DNA of 64,000 nt from an uncultured Bacteroidales bacterium (lineage in GTDB: Bacteria; Bacteroidota; Bacteroidia; Bacteroidales; Muribaculaceae). The translations under genes were made by a program, and so were the position numbers. Shown one piece after another: positions 40,261 through 47,059 of this stretch; the first letter of the stretch is position 1; each line of letters opens with the position of its first letter. The notes beneath the pieces are model-generated. The model did not search any database and was not told the origin of the DNA. It saw nothing but the letters and a program-made list of their open reading frames with translations. Location of the stretch: assembly GCA_902774055.1 (NCBI GenBank), contig CACYGX010000011.1, forward strand, positions 1 through 64,000. The letters are read 5' to 3'.

Positions 40261-42120
40261 TTAAAAGTCAAGAACGAGGGTGCCACGTGCGGGCAGCGTG
40301 ATTTCGCCGTTGGCAAGGTTGACGCTCTTGCCAGTGGGCACGTCGCGGGCAACTGTGGCGTTGCCAAATGCCTCGCGATAGCGGTCGAGCTTCATCTGTC
40401 GTTGCTGAGTGGTGCCGTTGATGATGGTCACAGCATGGCGGCCATTGTATTGGCGGGCAACAACGTAGATGCCGTTGTAGGGGATGAATTGGGTCATCTT
40501 GCCCTTGACGATGACATCGTTGTTCTGGCGCCAGTGCAGCAGGGCACTCAGCCAGTTGAACATGTCATTTTGGGCGGGTGTGCGGCCCTCGGCGGTAAAG
40601 GCGTTCTGCGGGTCGCCAGCGAAACCGCCAGGGAAGTCCTTGCGCACATTGCCGTCGGTCACCTTTTTAGTGCCGTTCATCAGGATCTCCGTGCCGTAGT
40701 ACAGTTGCGGGATGCGCTTGATGGTGAGCAACAGGGCTAGAGCCTGTTTCAGTGCAGGCACGTCTTGGCCTTCGCGCAGGAAACGATCCGTGTCGTGGTT
40801 CTCGATAAAGGCCATCACGCTCGACGGATTGGGATAGACGTAGTCGTGACACAGACTGTTATACACACGGTTATAGCCGCGCCACCAGCCATCGGTCTCC
40901 TCATGCTTGGCACTGTCTATTTTCTCATAAAAGGAGAAGTCCATCACTGTGGGCAGGTAGCTTTCGGGTTTGCCCATCTTGTTACCTTTCTGCCAGGCGG
41001 CAGTATAGGCGGGGTGCTCGACCCAAGTCTCGCCCACGACGTTAAAGTTGGGATACTCGGTGTCGAGGCGCTTCATCCAGCGCGCCATGGCGTCGGCATA
41101 GGCATAGGGGTAGGTGTCCATCCTGATGCCGTCGATGCCCACGGTCTCGATCCACCAGATGCTGTTCTGGATGAGGTAGTTCATCACATGAACGTTGTGG
41201 TGGTTCAAGTCGGGCATTGAACGCACAAACCAGCCCTCGACGGTCTCTTTGAGGTCGATTTCGCTGGCATAGGGGTCCATCACGGGCGTGAGTTTATAGC
41301 TCGTCTGCAAGTAGTTGTTCTTGTAGTCGGGCTGGTTGAACCAGTCGTGGCTGGGCATGTCCTTGAGCCAGGGATGATAGTCGCCGCAGTGGTTAAAGAT
41401 CATGTCCATCACCACCTTGAGGCCGCGGCTATGGGCCTCGTCGCACAAACGGCGGTACTCCTCGTTGGTGCCGAAGCGGGGATCCACCTGGTAGTAGTTG
41501 GTCGTGGCATAGCCGTGATAGGTCGAGTGGTTGTGGCCGTCGGGTGAATTGTTCTCCAGCACGGGGGTGAACCACAATGCGGTCACGCCCAACTGGGTAA
41601 AGTAATCCAGGTGCTGACGGATGCCCTCGATATCGCCGCCGTGGCGCAGGCTGGGCTGCGTCCTGTCGTTCTTGTAGGCTTCCATGCCGGGGATTTGGTT
41701 GTTGGCGGGGTTGCCGTCGGCAAAGCGGTCGGGCATCAACATGTAGAGCACGTCGGCGTTGGTGAAACCCCTGCGCTTGTCGCCGCTCATCTCGCGGGCC
41801 AGCAGTTGATATTTCACTTTCTTCTTGCTGCGTCCCTGCTTAAAAGTCATCTCCATCGTGCCAGGCTGCGCACCGCGGGTGTTCAGATAGATCAGCAGAT
41901 AGTTGGGCGAATCTAAGCGCACCAGACTGTCAATCGTCACGCCCGGATAATCAATGCTCACCTCGGTATCGCGAATGCCCTCGCCATAGACCATGAGTTG
42001 CACACTAGGGTCTTTAAGGCCCACATACCAGTTGGTGGGTTCAATGCGGTTAACCTTGACTGCAGCATGGCTGGCAAGCACACCCAGTGCTACCGCCATC
42101 AACAACAATAATCTCTTCAT
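40261..42120 (-). CDS. susA: SusA-like neopullulanase (GH13)
   Basis: A 619-residue exported enzyme with a signal peptide (1-20). An N-terminal beta domain (about 22-110) is of the cyclomaltodextrinase/neopullulanase type. A GH13 barrel contains MPDRFADGNPANN, VVMDMIFNHCGD, nucleophile D335 (GIRMDTYPY), acid/base E364 (VVGETWVEH) and D443 (ENHDTDRF). SusA acts in the periplasm on imported malto-oligosaccharides. In B. thetaiotaomicron it heads the sus operon; here it is separate, downstream of murF and on the other strand. I found no LacI operator copy in its promoter region. A -7 box lies at 42157-42164. Confidence 0.88.
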   Translation of the reverse strand: MKRLLLLMAVALGVLASHAAVKVNRIEPTNWYVGLKDPSVQLMVYGEGIRDTEVSIDYPGVTIDSLVRLDSPNYLLIYLNTRGAQPGTMEMTFKQGRSKKKVKYQLLAREMSGDKRRGFTNADVLYMLMPDRFADGNPANNQIPGMEAYKNDRTQPSLRHGGDIEGIRQHLDYFTQLGVTALWFTPVLENNSPDGHNHSTYHGYATTNYYQVDPRFGTNEEYRRLCDEAHSRGLKVVMDMIFNHCGDYHPWLKDMPSHDWFNQPDYKNNYLQTSYKLTPVMDPYASEIDLKETVEGWFVRSMPDLNHHNVHVMNYLIQNSIWWIETVGIDGIRMDTYPYAYADAMARWMKRLDTEYPNFNVVGETWVEHPAYTAAWQKGNKMGKPESYLPTVMDFSFYEKIDSAKHEETDGWWRGYNRVYNSLCHDYVYPNPSSVMAFIENHDTDRFLREGQDVPALKQALALLLTIKRIPQLYYGTEILMNGTKKVTDGNVRKDFPGGFAGDPQNAFTAEGRTPAQNDMFNWLSALLHWRQNNDVIVKGKMTQFIPYNGIYVVARQYNGRHAVTIINGTTQQRQMKLDRYREAFGNATVARDVPTGKSVNLANGEITLPARGTLVLDF

Positions 42121-42156
42121 TTTTGGTTATTCAAATTTGAAAGTTTCTATTTAATA

Positions 42157-42164
42157 CAAAGGTA
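42157..42164 (-). promoter_or_regulatory. -7 box of the SusA-like gene
   Basis: The minus strand reads TACCTTTG, 36 bp upstream of the ATG. CTTG lies 21 bp further upstream as a weak -33. No operator copy is found 55 bp upstream. Confidence 0.55.
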
Positions 42165-42228
42165 GAAAGAACTCCTTATCTTTTTCAAGCGAACCTTGAA
42201 TAATGGAGCTCCTTGCGGATAGTCTCGT

Positions 42229-43542
42229 TTATAGCAGTTCGGGCAGTTGGAACAGGCGGGTGCCGTTGGAGCCCTTGATGAGGATGTAATGGCCTTCGGG
42301 ACGGTTCTCGGCAATAGCTGCCTTGACCTGCTCCACGTCGTCAAACTTGCGGTATGGGCAGTCGATGTTCTTGAACTCCTGGCCCACGAGCCACACTTCG
42401 TCGAAGGGGCAGGTCGCTAACTTTTCGACCACTCTGTGGTGCTCCTCGGCGCTGCTGTCGCCCAACTCGCGCATCTCGCCCAGTATCGCCATCTTGGGAG
42501 CGACCTCCATGAGGCTGAAATTGTCCAGCGCTGCTGCCATCGAGGTGGGATTGGCGTTATAGGCATCGACGATGAGGTGATTGTGCTCGGTTTCGGTGAG
42601 CTGGGAGCGGTTGTTCGACGGTGTATAATTCTCAATCGCATGGCAGATCTGCTCGGCAGTCAAGTCAAAGTGCAGGCCCACGGTGACGGCTGCCAGCACG
42701 TTGTCGATGTTGTAGCTGCCGATGAGGTGGGTCTTCACCTCATGCCAGTCGCTGTCATTGCTTCGCCACTTGAGCCGCAGGAACGGATCACAAGCGATGA
42801 TTTTGCCGAATACTCGGGCATTGGTCTTGCTTTCGTCACAAGTGTATTGCTCGGCCTTGACGTTCTTGGGCAGGATGCCCATCAAGTGCTCGTTGTCGGC
42901 GTTGACAAAGATGACGCTGCCGTCGCGTTTCGCCAGGTTGTCATAGAGTTCGCCCTTGGTGCGGATAACGCCTTCCAGCGACCCGAAACCCTGCAGGTGA
43001 GCCTTGCCCACATTAGTAATAAGTCCGCAAGTCGGCTCAGCCGTCTCGGCCAGGGTCTTGATGTCGCCAGGATGGCTAGCACCCATCTCCACAACGGCAA
43101 TCTCATGCATGACGCTGAGGCGGAAAAGCGTCTTGGGAACACCCACGTCGTTGTTATAGTTGCCCTCGGTTGCCATTTCGTCATAGCGTTCGGCGAGGAC
43201 GGCGCGCACGAGCTCCTTGGTGGTCGTCTTGCCGTTAGTGCCCGTGATGCCGATAACGGGGATGTCAAAACGGCGGCGGTGTTCGCGCGCCATGTCTTTA
43301 TAGGCCTGAAGCGTGTCGGGCACGAGAATCATCTGCTTCTCACCTTTATATCCTTTATATACCTGCTCGTCGCTGACGATGGCGATGGCGCACCCTTTCT
43401 CGAGGGCTTGCTCGGCAAACTGGTTTCCGTCAAATGAATCTCCCTTCAAGGCGATGAAAATGCTGCCTTCGGGGCAGTCACGGCTGTCGGTGGTAATGAC
43501 AGGGTGTTGCTGGTAGAGAGCGTATAGATCTTTACTGTCCAT
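42229..43542 (-). CDS. murF: UDP-N-acetylmuramoyl-tripeptide--D-alanyl-D-alanine ligase
   Basis: A 437-residue Mur ligase. The ATP-binding P-loop is in VIGITGTNGKTTTKEL (about residues 94-109). EMGASHPGDIK is the conserved MurF segment, and NPTSMAAALDNFS near the C-terminus is also typical. An N-terminal domain contains DSRDCPEGSIFIALKGDSFDGNQF. It adds D-Ala-D-Ala to the UDP-MurNAc tripeptide in the cytoplasm, the last cytoplasmic step of peptidoglycan precursor synthesis. It is divergent from ddl, which makes its substrate D-Ala-D-Ala, with about 100 bp between the starts. Confidence 0.95.
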   Translation of the reverse strand: MDSKDLYALYQQHPVITTDSRDCPEGSIFIALKGDSFDGNQFAEQALEKGCAIAIVSDEQVYKGYKGEKQMILVPDTLQAYKDMAREHRRRFDIPVIGITGTNGKTTTKELVRAVLAERYDEMATEGNYNNDVGVPKTLFRLSVMHEIAVVEMGASHPGDIKTLAETAEPTCGLITNVGKAHLQGFGSLEGVIRTKGELYDNLAKRDGSVIFVNADNEHLMGILPKNVKAEQYTCDESKTNARVFGKIIACDPFLRLKWRSNDSDWHEVKTHLIGSYNIDNVLAAVTVGLHFDLTAEQICHAIENYTPSNNRSQLTETEHNHLIVDAYNANPTSMAAALDNFSLMEVAPKMAILGEMRELGDSSAEEHHRVVEKLATCPFDEVWLVGQEFKNIDCPYRKFDDVEQVKAAIAENRPEGHYILIKGSNGTRLFQLPELL

Positions 43543-43607
43543 GTTTTGTTGGTTTATCTGTTCATTTTATTTACCGCAAAGTTACACAAAAAGCCGATTA
43601 TTTTATG

Positions 43608-43615
43608 TACTTTTG
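43608..43615 (+). promoter_or_regulatory. -7 box of ddl; decides its start
   Basis: TACTTTTG matches TAnnTTTG, 29 bp upstream of the ATG at 43645. It rules out the longer in-frame start at 43546. Confidence 0.6.
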
Positions 43616-43644
43616 CACCGAAATTTAATGTGCGCAATAATCCA

Positions 43645-44646
43645 ATGAATACAACCAAGAGAACTATAGCCATCGTGTGTGGTGGCGACTCCTCGGAATA
43701 TGAGGTGTCCCTGCGTTCGGCAGAGGGCATTAATTCGGCCTTTGACCATGACCGATATGATGTTTATATCGTTATGCTCAGGAAGAACGATTGGCATGTG
43801 AACCTGCCCGATGGCAGCGAACCCCCGATCGACAAAAATGACTTCTCGTTTGTGAAGGATGGTGTTAAAATCCGTTTTGATTATGCTTATATCACCATTC
43901 ATGGCACTCCCGGCGAGGACGGTGTGTTGCAAGGCTATTTCGACTTGATTGGCCTGCCTTACTCGACCTGCAACGTGCTCGTCGAGGCGCTGACGTTCCA
44001 CAAGTTTGCCCTGAACAATTACCTGCGTGCTTTTGGCTGTTCGGTACCCGACAGCATCCAGGTGCGCCGCGGTGTTAAACACGACTGGACAGCCGAGAAA
44101 GTTGAGGCCTATCTGGGTATGCCCTGTTTTGTAAAGCCTACCGCCGACGGGTCGAGTTTCGGCGTGACCAAGGTGAAGAGCTGTGACCAGCTGGACGAGG
44201 CCATGGAGTTTGCCTTCAAGCAGTGCGACAACGTGATGATCGAGCGCTTCCTCGATGGCACTGAGGTCACCGTGGGCTGCTATAAGACCAAGACGAAATC
44301 GGTCGTTTTCCCCGTCACCGAGGTGGTGACCGATAACGAGTTCTTTGACTACGATGCCAAGTATAACGGCCAGGTCGATGAAATTACCCCTGCCCGCATC
44401 AGCGCTGAGTTGACCGCCGCCTTGCAGGCCGAGACGTCGCGCATCTACGATATCCTGCACTGCAACGGCATCATCCGCATCGATTACATCATCACCAAGA
44501 ATCCCGACGGCAGTGACCACATCAACCTGCTGGAGATTAACACCACCCCCGGCATGACCGTCACCAGCTTCATCCCGCAGCAAGTGCGTGCCGCCGGCCT
44601 CTCCCTCACCGACGTCCTCACCGACATCGTCGAGAACCAATTCTAA
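43645..44646 (+). CDS. ddl: D-alanine--D-alanine ligase
   Basis: A 333-residue ATP-grasp enzyme from the ATG at 43645. The N-terminus, RTIAIVCGGDSSEYEVSLRS, is typical of Ddl. FVKPTADGSSFGVTKV is the ATP-binding segment, and the end is LLEINTTPGMTVTSFIPQQV with the metal-binding Glu and Asn. It makes D-Ala-D-Ala for MurF, encoded next door. A bidirectional terminator follows directly. Confidence 0.95.
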   Translation: MNTTKRTIAIVCGGDSSEYEVSLRSAEGINSAFDHDRYDVYIVMLRKNDWHVNLPDGSEPPIDKNDFSFVKDGVKIRFDYAYITIHGTPGEDGVLQGYFDLIGLPYSTCNVLVEALTFHKFALNNYLRAFGCSVPDSIQVRRGVKHDWTAEKVEAYLGMPCFVKPTADGSSFGVTKVKSCDQLDEAMEFAFKQCDNVMIERFLDGTEVTVGCYKTKTKSVVFPVTEVVTDNEFFDYDAKYNGQVDEITPARISAELTAALQAETSRIYDILHCNGIIRIDYIITKNPDGSDHINLLEINTTPGMTVTSFIPQQVRAAGLSLTDVLTDIVENQF

Positions 44647-44647
44647 T

Positions 44648-44675
44648 AAAAAAAGAGCCATATGGCTCTTTTTTT
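44648..44675. terminator. Bidirectional terminator after ddl
   Basis: A-run, GAGCC-atat-GGCTC, T-run: a perfect stem of 12 bp including seven A-T pairs, ending on both strands in T-tracts. Confidence 0.9.
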
Positions 44676-44703
44676 AGATTAGGGATTAGGGATTAGAGAT
44701 TAG
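44676..44703. repeat. Left inverted repeat of the four-helix-bundle cassette (heptamer array)
   Basis: Four 7-mers, AGATTAG, GGATTAG, GGATTAG and AGATTAG, in tandem. Their reverse complements recur at 45104-45135. The stop codon of the enclosed gene (44700-44702) lies in the last repeat. Confidence 0.85.
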
Positions 44704-45068
44704 TGAGGCGTTTGTGCCAATTTGCTTGAACGCAAGCCACTGATTAGCTTTGATGTGTTGTTGATGATGGGCTTGATTTGATTAAAATCTTCCTCTGAAA
44801 TATAGTTAAGGTCAAGAGCTATCTGTAGTTGGCAATAAATCTCCATCACTGAACCATAAGCTATTTCAAGAAAATGAATCTGCTCTTTCACTGCCATCCT
44901 GCCATTGCCCTCTGCAATATTGGATGGTACTGAAATTGCTGCACGGCGCAACTGGTCACAAAGCGCATATCTTTCCTCATGGGGGAACTTTTTGATCAAT
45001 TGATATACAGCTGCAACCAACTTTCTGGACTCTTGCCATGCTTTCAATTTCTCAAATTGGTACTCCAT
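44700..45068 (-). CDS. Four-helix bundle protein (S23/intervening-sequence protein family)
   Basis: A 122-residue, all-helical protein. FEKLKAWQESRKLVAAVYQLIKKFP, the RYALCDQLRRAAISVPSNIAEG motif and KEQIHFLEIAYGSVMEIYCQLQIAL are diagnostic of the S23/IVP four-helix bundle family. Members were first found in intervening sequences of 23S rRNA genes and are common as single genes in Bacteroidota. The role is unknown; a related fold, Avd, works with diversity-generating retroelements, but no reverse transcriptase is present here. The gene fills the space between two heptamer inverted repeats and stands between ddl and the pullulanase. Confidence 0.9.
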   Translation of the reverse strand: MEYQFEKLKAWQESRKLVAAVYQLIKKFPHEERYALCDQLRRAAISVPSNIAEGNGRMAVKEQIHFLEIAYGSVMEIYCQLQIALDLNYISEEDFNQIKPIINNTSKLISGLRSSKLAQTPH

Positions 45069-45103
45069 CTGATTTCTTTAACATCATTTATTTCTCTAAT
45101 CAA

Positions 45104-45135
45104 ATCTCTAATCCCTAATCTCTAATCTCTAATCT
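45104..45135. repeat. Right inverted repeat of the four-helix-bundle cassette (heptamer array)
   Basis: ATCTCTAATCCCTAATCTC followed by TAATCTCTAATCT. The reverse complement gives AGATTAG repeats matching 44676-44703 with few substitutions. It ends 4 bp from the stop codon of the pullulanase gene. Confidence 0.85.
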
Positions 45136-45139
45136 GAAA

Positions 45140-47059
45140 TCAATTATGAATAATCAGGGCGCTTTGGGCGGGGATGGTGACTTTGCCGCCTTTTATGGTG
45201 GTCAGGCCGGCTTGGTCGCACTTGATGTTACGGCAGACGACGGTATAGGTGCCCTCGGGAACCTCGATGGAGCGGGCGCGCTTGTGGGTGTTAAATGCAA
45301 CGTAGATGTCATTCCATTGCTCGCCGGGCACGTTCTTGCCATTGATGTGGAAGGCCACGAGGCAATTTTCGGTAGGCAGGAAGTCCAGGTTGCGACGCAC
45401 CATGTCGGCACTGCCCATGTGGAAGGCGGGATGTGCCTTGCGCATGGCGATGAGGTTCTTGTAGTACTCCATCACCTGGGGATAGCGCTCCATGTTGTCC
45501 CAATCCAAATGGTTGATGCTGTCGGGGCTCTCGTAGCTGTTGTGGACGCCCTTCTTGTCGCGCAGCATCTCCTCACCGCTGAGCATGAACGGCACACCCT
45601 GTGAGGTCATCACCACGGTCTGAGCCAGCAGGTCGAGGCGGATGAGTTCGTCGGTAGTGATGCCCTTGACGCTTGCCTTGAGGCGGTCCACCAGACACAT
45701 GTCGTCATGGCAGCTCACGTAGGCGATCATCTGGGTCGGTTCGGTGGCATAAGGTGCCTTGCTGTAGTTTACCTTACTGTAGTCCACACCAGGATGCTGA
45801 ATAGCGCCCACGATGCCAAACTTGAGGCTCTCCTCATAGCCCTTGACGCCGCCCAGGAAGGCAGCCTTGCTATTGCTGTCCCATGGACCGCGCAAACCGT
45901 CGCGGATGCAGTCGCTGAATGCAGCAATGCCCGGCATCTGCTGGATGTGAGCCTTCATAGCCAGTTTATCGCCGGGATAGGCACAGTTGCCAGCGCTCCA
46001 GCCCTCGCCATAGATAAAGATATCCTGGGGCACGGCGTTGCGGATGGCGTTCATCGTCTCGATATCATGCACACCCATCAGGTCGAAGCGGAAACCGTCG
46101 ATGTGGTATTCATCGACCCAGTACTTCACGCTCTCGACCATGTATTGGCGCATACCCTCGCGCTCGCTCGCTGTCTCGTTGCCGCAACCGCTGCCGTTGC
46201 TGTAGCTGCCGTCAGCGTTCTTGCGGTAGAAATAGTCGGGGCGGGTGAGTTGGAAGTTGCTGCCGTCAATGTTCCAGGTGTGGTTATACACCACGTCGAG
46301 GATGACCTTGATTCCAGCCTTGTGCAAGGCCTGCACCATCTGCTTGAACTCGTTGATGCGCACCTCGGGCTTATAGGGGTCGGTAGAATAGCCGCCCTCG
46401 GGCACGTTATAGTTCACGGGGTCGTAACCCCAATTGTACTGCGGCTCGTTCAGGCGGGTCTCGTCAACCGACGCATAGTCGAATGAGGGCAGGATGTGCA
46501 CGGCATTCACGCCCAGGGTCTTCAGGTGGTTGATGGCGCGAGGCTCGGTCAAGGCAAGAAATTTGCCCTTGTAGGTGAAGCCACCCGACTCGTCGATGGA
46601 GAAGTCACGGTGGTGCATCTCATAGAGGACAAGGTCCTTGGCGGGAATGTTGGGCCGCACATCGGCTTTCCAACCCTGGGGGTCGGTCTCAGTCATGTCA
46701 ACGATGGCGCCACGCTTGCCGTTCACGCCAACCGCCGTTGCCCATATGCCGGCGCACTCACCACGGAACTTGCCGCCATATTTCACGTCAAAGGTGTAGA
46801 ACTTACCCTTCAGGTCCCCCTTGACGGTGGCCTGCCACAGCGTGCCTCCGGCCTGCTCGCGCTTCATGTTGACGGTCTTGACGGGTTTGCCGCCCAGGCC
46901 GTCCTTGTAGATGCGCAGTTTCACCTGCTGGGCATCGCTATTGGTCTCAATGGAGAAACCGCTCGCCCCGGGGCTATAGGTGACCCCGGTGCGGGCGTTG
47001 GTGGATTGCGGTACGAGTAATGCCATGATTATCGCAACCAGTAAAGTGAAGCGTTTCAT
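45140..47059 (-). CDS. pulA: Type I pullulanase (GH13)
   Basis: A 639-residue exported enzyme with a signal peptide (1-22). An N-terminal CBM48-like beta domain (about 25-135) precedes a GH13 barrel. The pullulanase signature YNWGYDP is at 208-214; catalytic D326 (GFRFDLMG) and E352 (YGEGWS) follow, with SCHDD near residue 455. It cuts alpha-1,6 branches in pullulan and limit dextrins. Its ATG overlaps the stop of the GH77 gene by one base (TAATG), so translation is coupled. It is last in the operon of transporter, GH77 and pullulanase. Confidence 0.9.
   Translation of the reverse strand: MKRFTLLVAIIMALLVPQSTNARTGVTYSPGASGFSIETNSDAQQVKLRIYKDGLGGKPVKTVNMKREQAGGTLWQATVKGDLKGKFYTFDVKYGGKFRGECAGIWATAVGVNGKRGAIVDMTETDPQGWKADVRPNIPAKDLVLYEMHHRDFSIDESGGFTYKGKFLALTEPRAINHLKTLGVNAVHILPSFDYASVDETRLNEPQYNWGYDPVNYNVPEGGYSTDPYKPEVRINEFKQMVQALHKAGIKVILDVVYNHTWNIDGSNFQLTRPDYFYRKNADGSYSNGSGCGNETASEREGMRQYMVESVKYWVDEYHIDGFRFDLMGVHDIETMNAIRNAVPQDIFIYGEGWSAGNCAYPGDKLAMKAHIQQMPGIAAFSDCIRDGLRGPWDSNSKAAFLGGVKGYEESLKFGIVGAIQHPGVDYSKVNYSKAPYATEPTQMIAYVSCHDDMCLVDRLKASVKGITTDELIRLDLLAQTVVMTSQGVPFMLSGEEMLRDKKGVHNSYESPDSINHLDWDNMERYPQVMEYYKNLIAMRKAHPAFHMGSADMVRRNLDFLPTENCLVAFHINGKNVPGEQWNDIYVAFNTHKRARSIEVPEGTYTVVCRNIKCDQAGLTTIKGGKVTIPAQSALIIHN

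Noticed and set aside
44676-44703. CRISPR array from short direct repeats
   Set aside because: Units are 7 bp, contiguous and without spacers; no cas genes are present. The same applies to 111-145 and 54766-54797.
44676-45135. Diversity-generating retroelement, because the four-helix protein resembles Avd
   Set aside because: No reverse transcriptase, template repeat or variable repeat was seen nearby.
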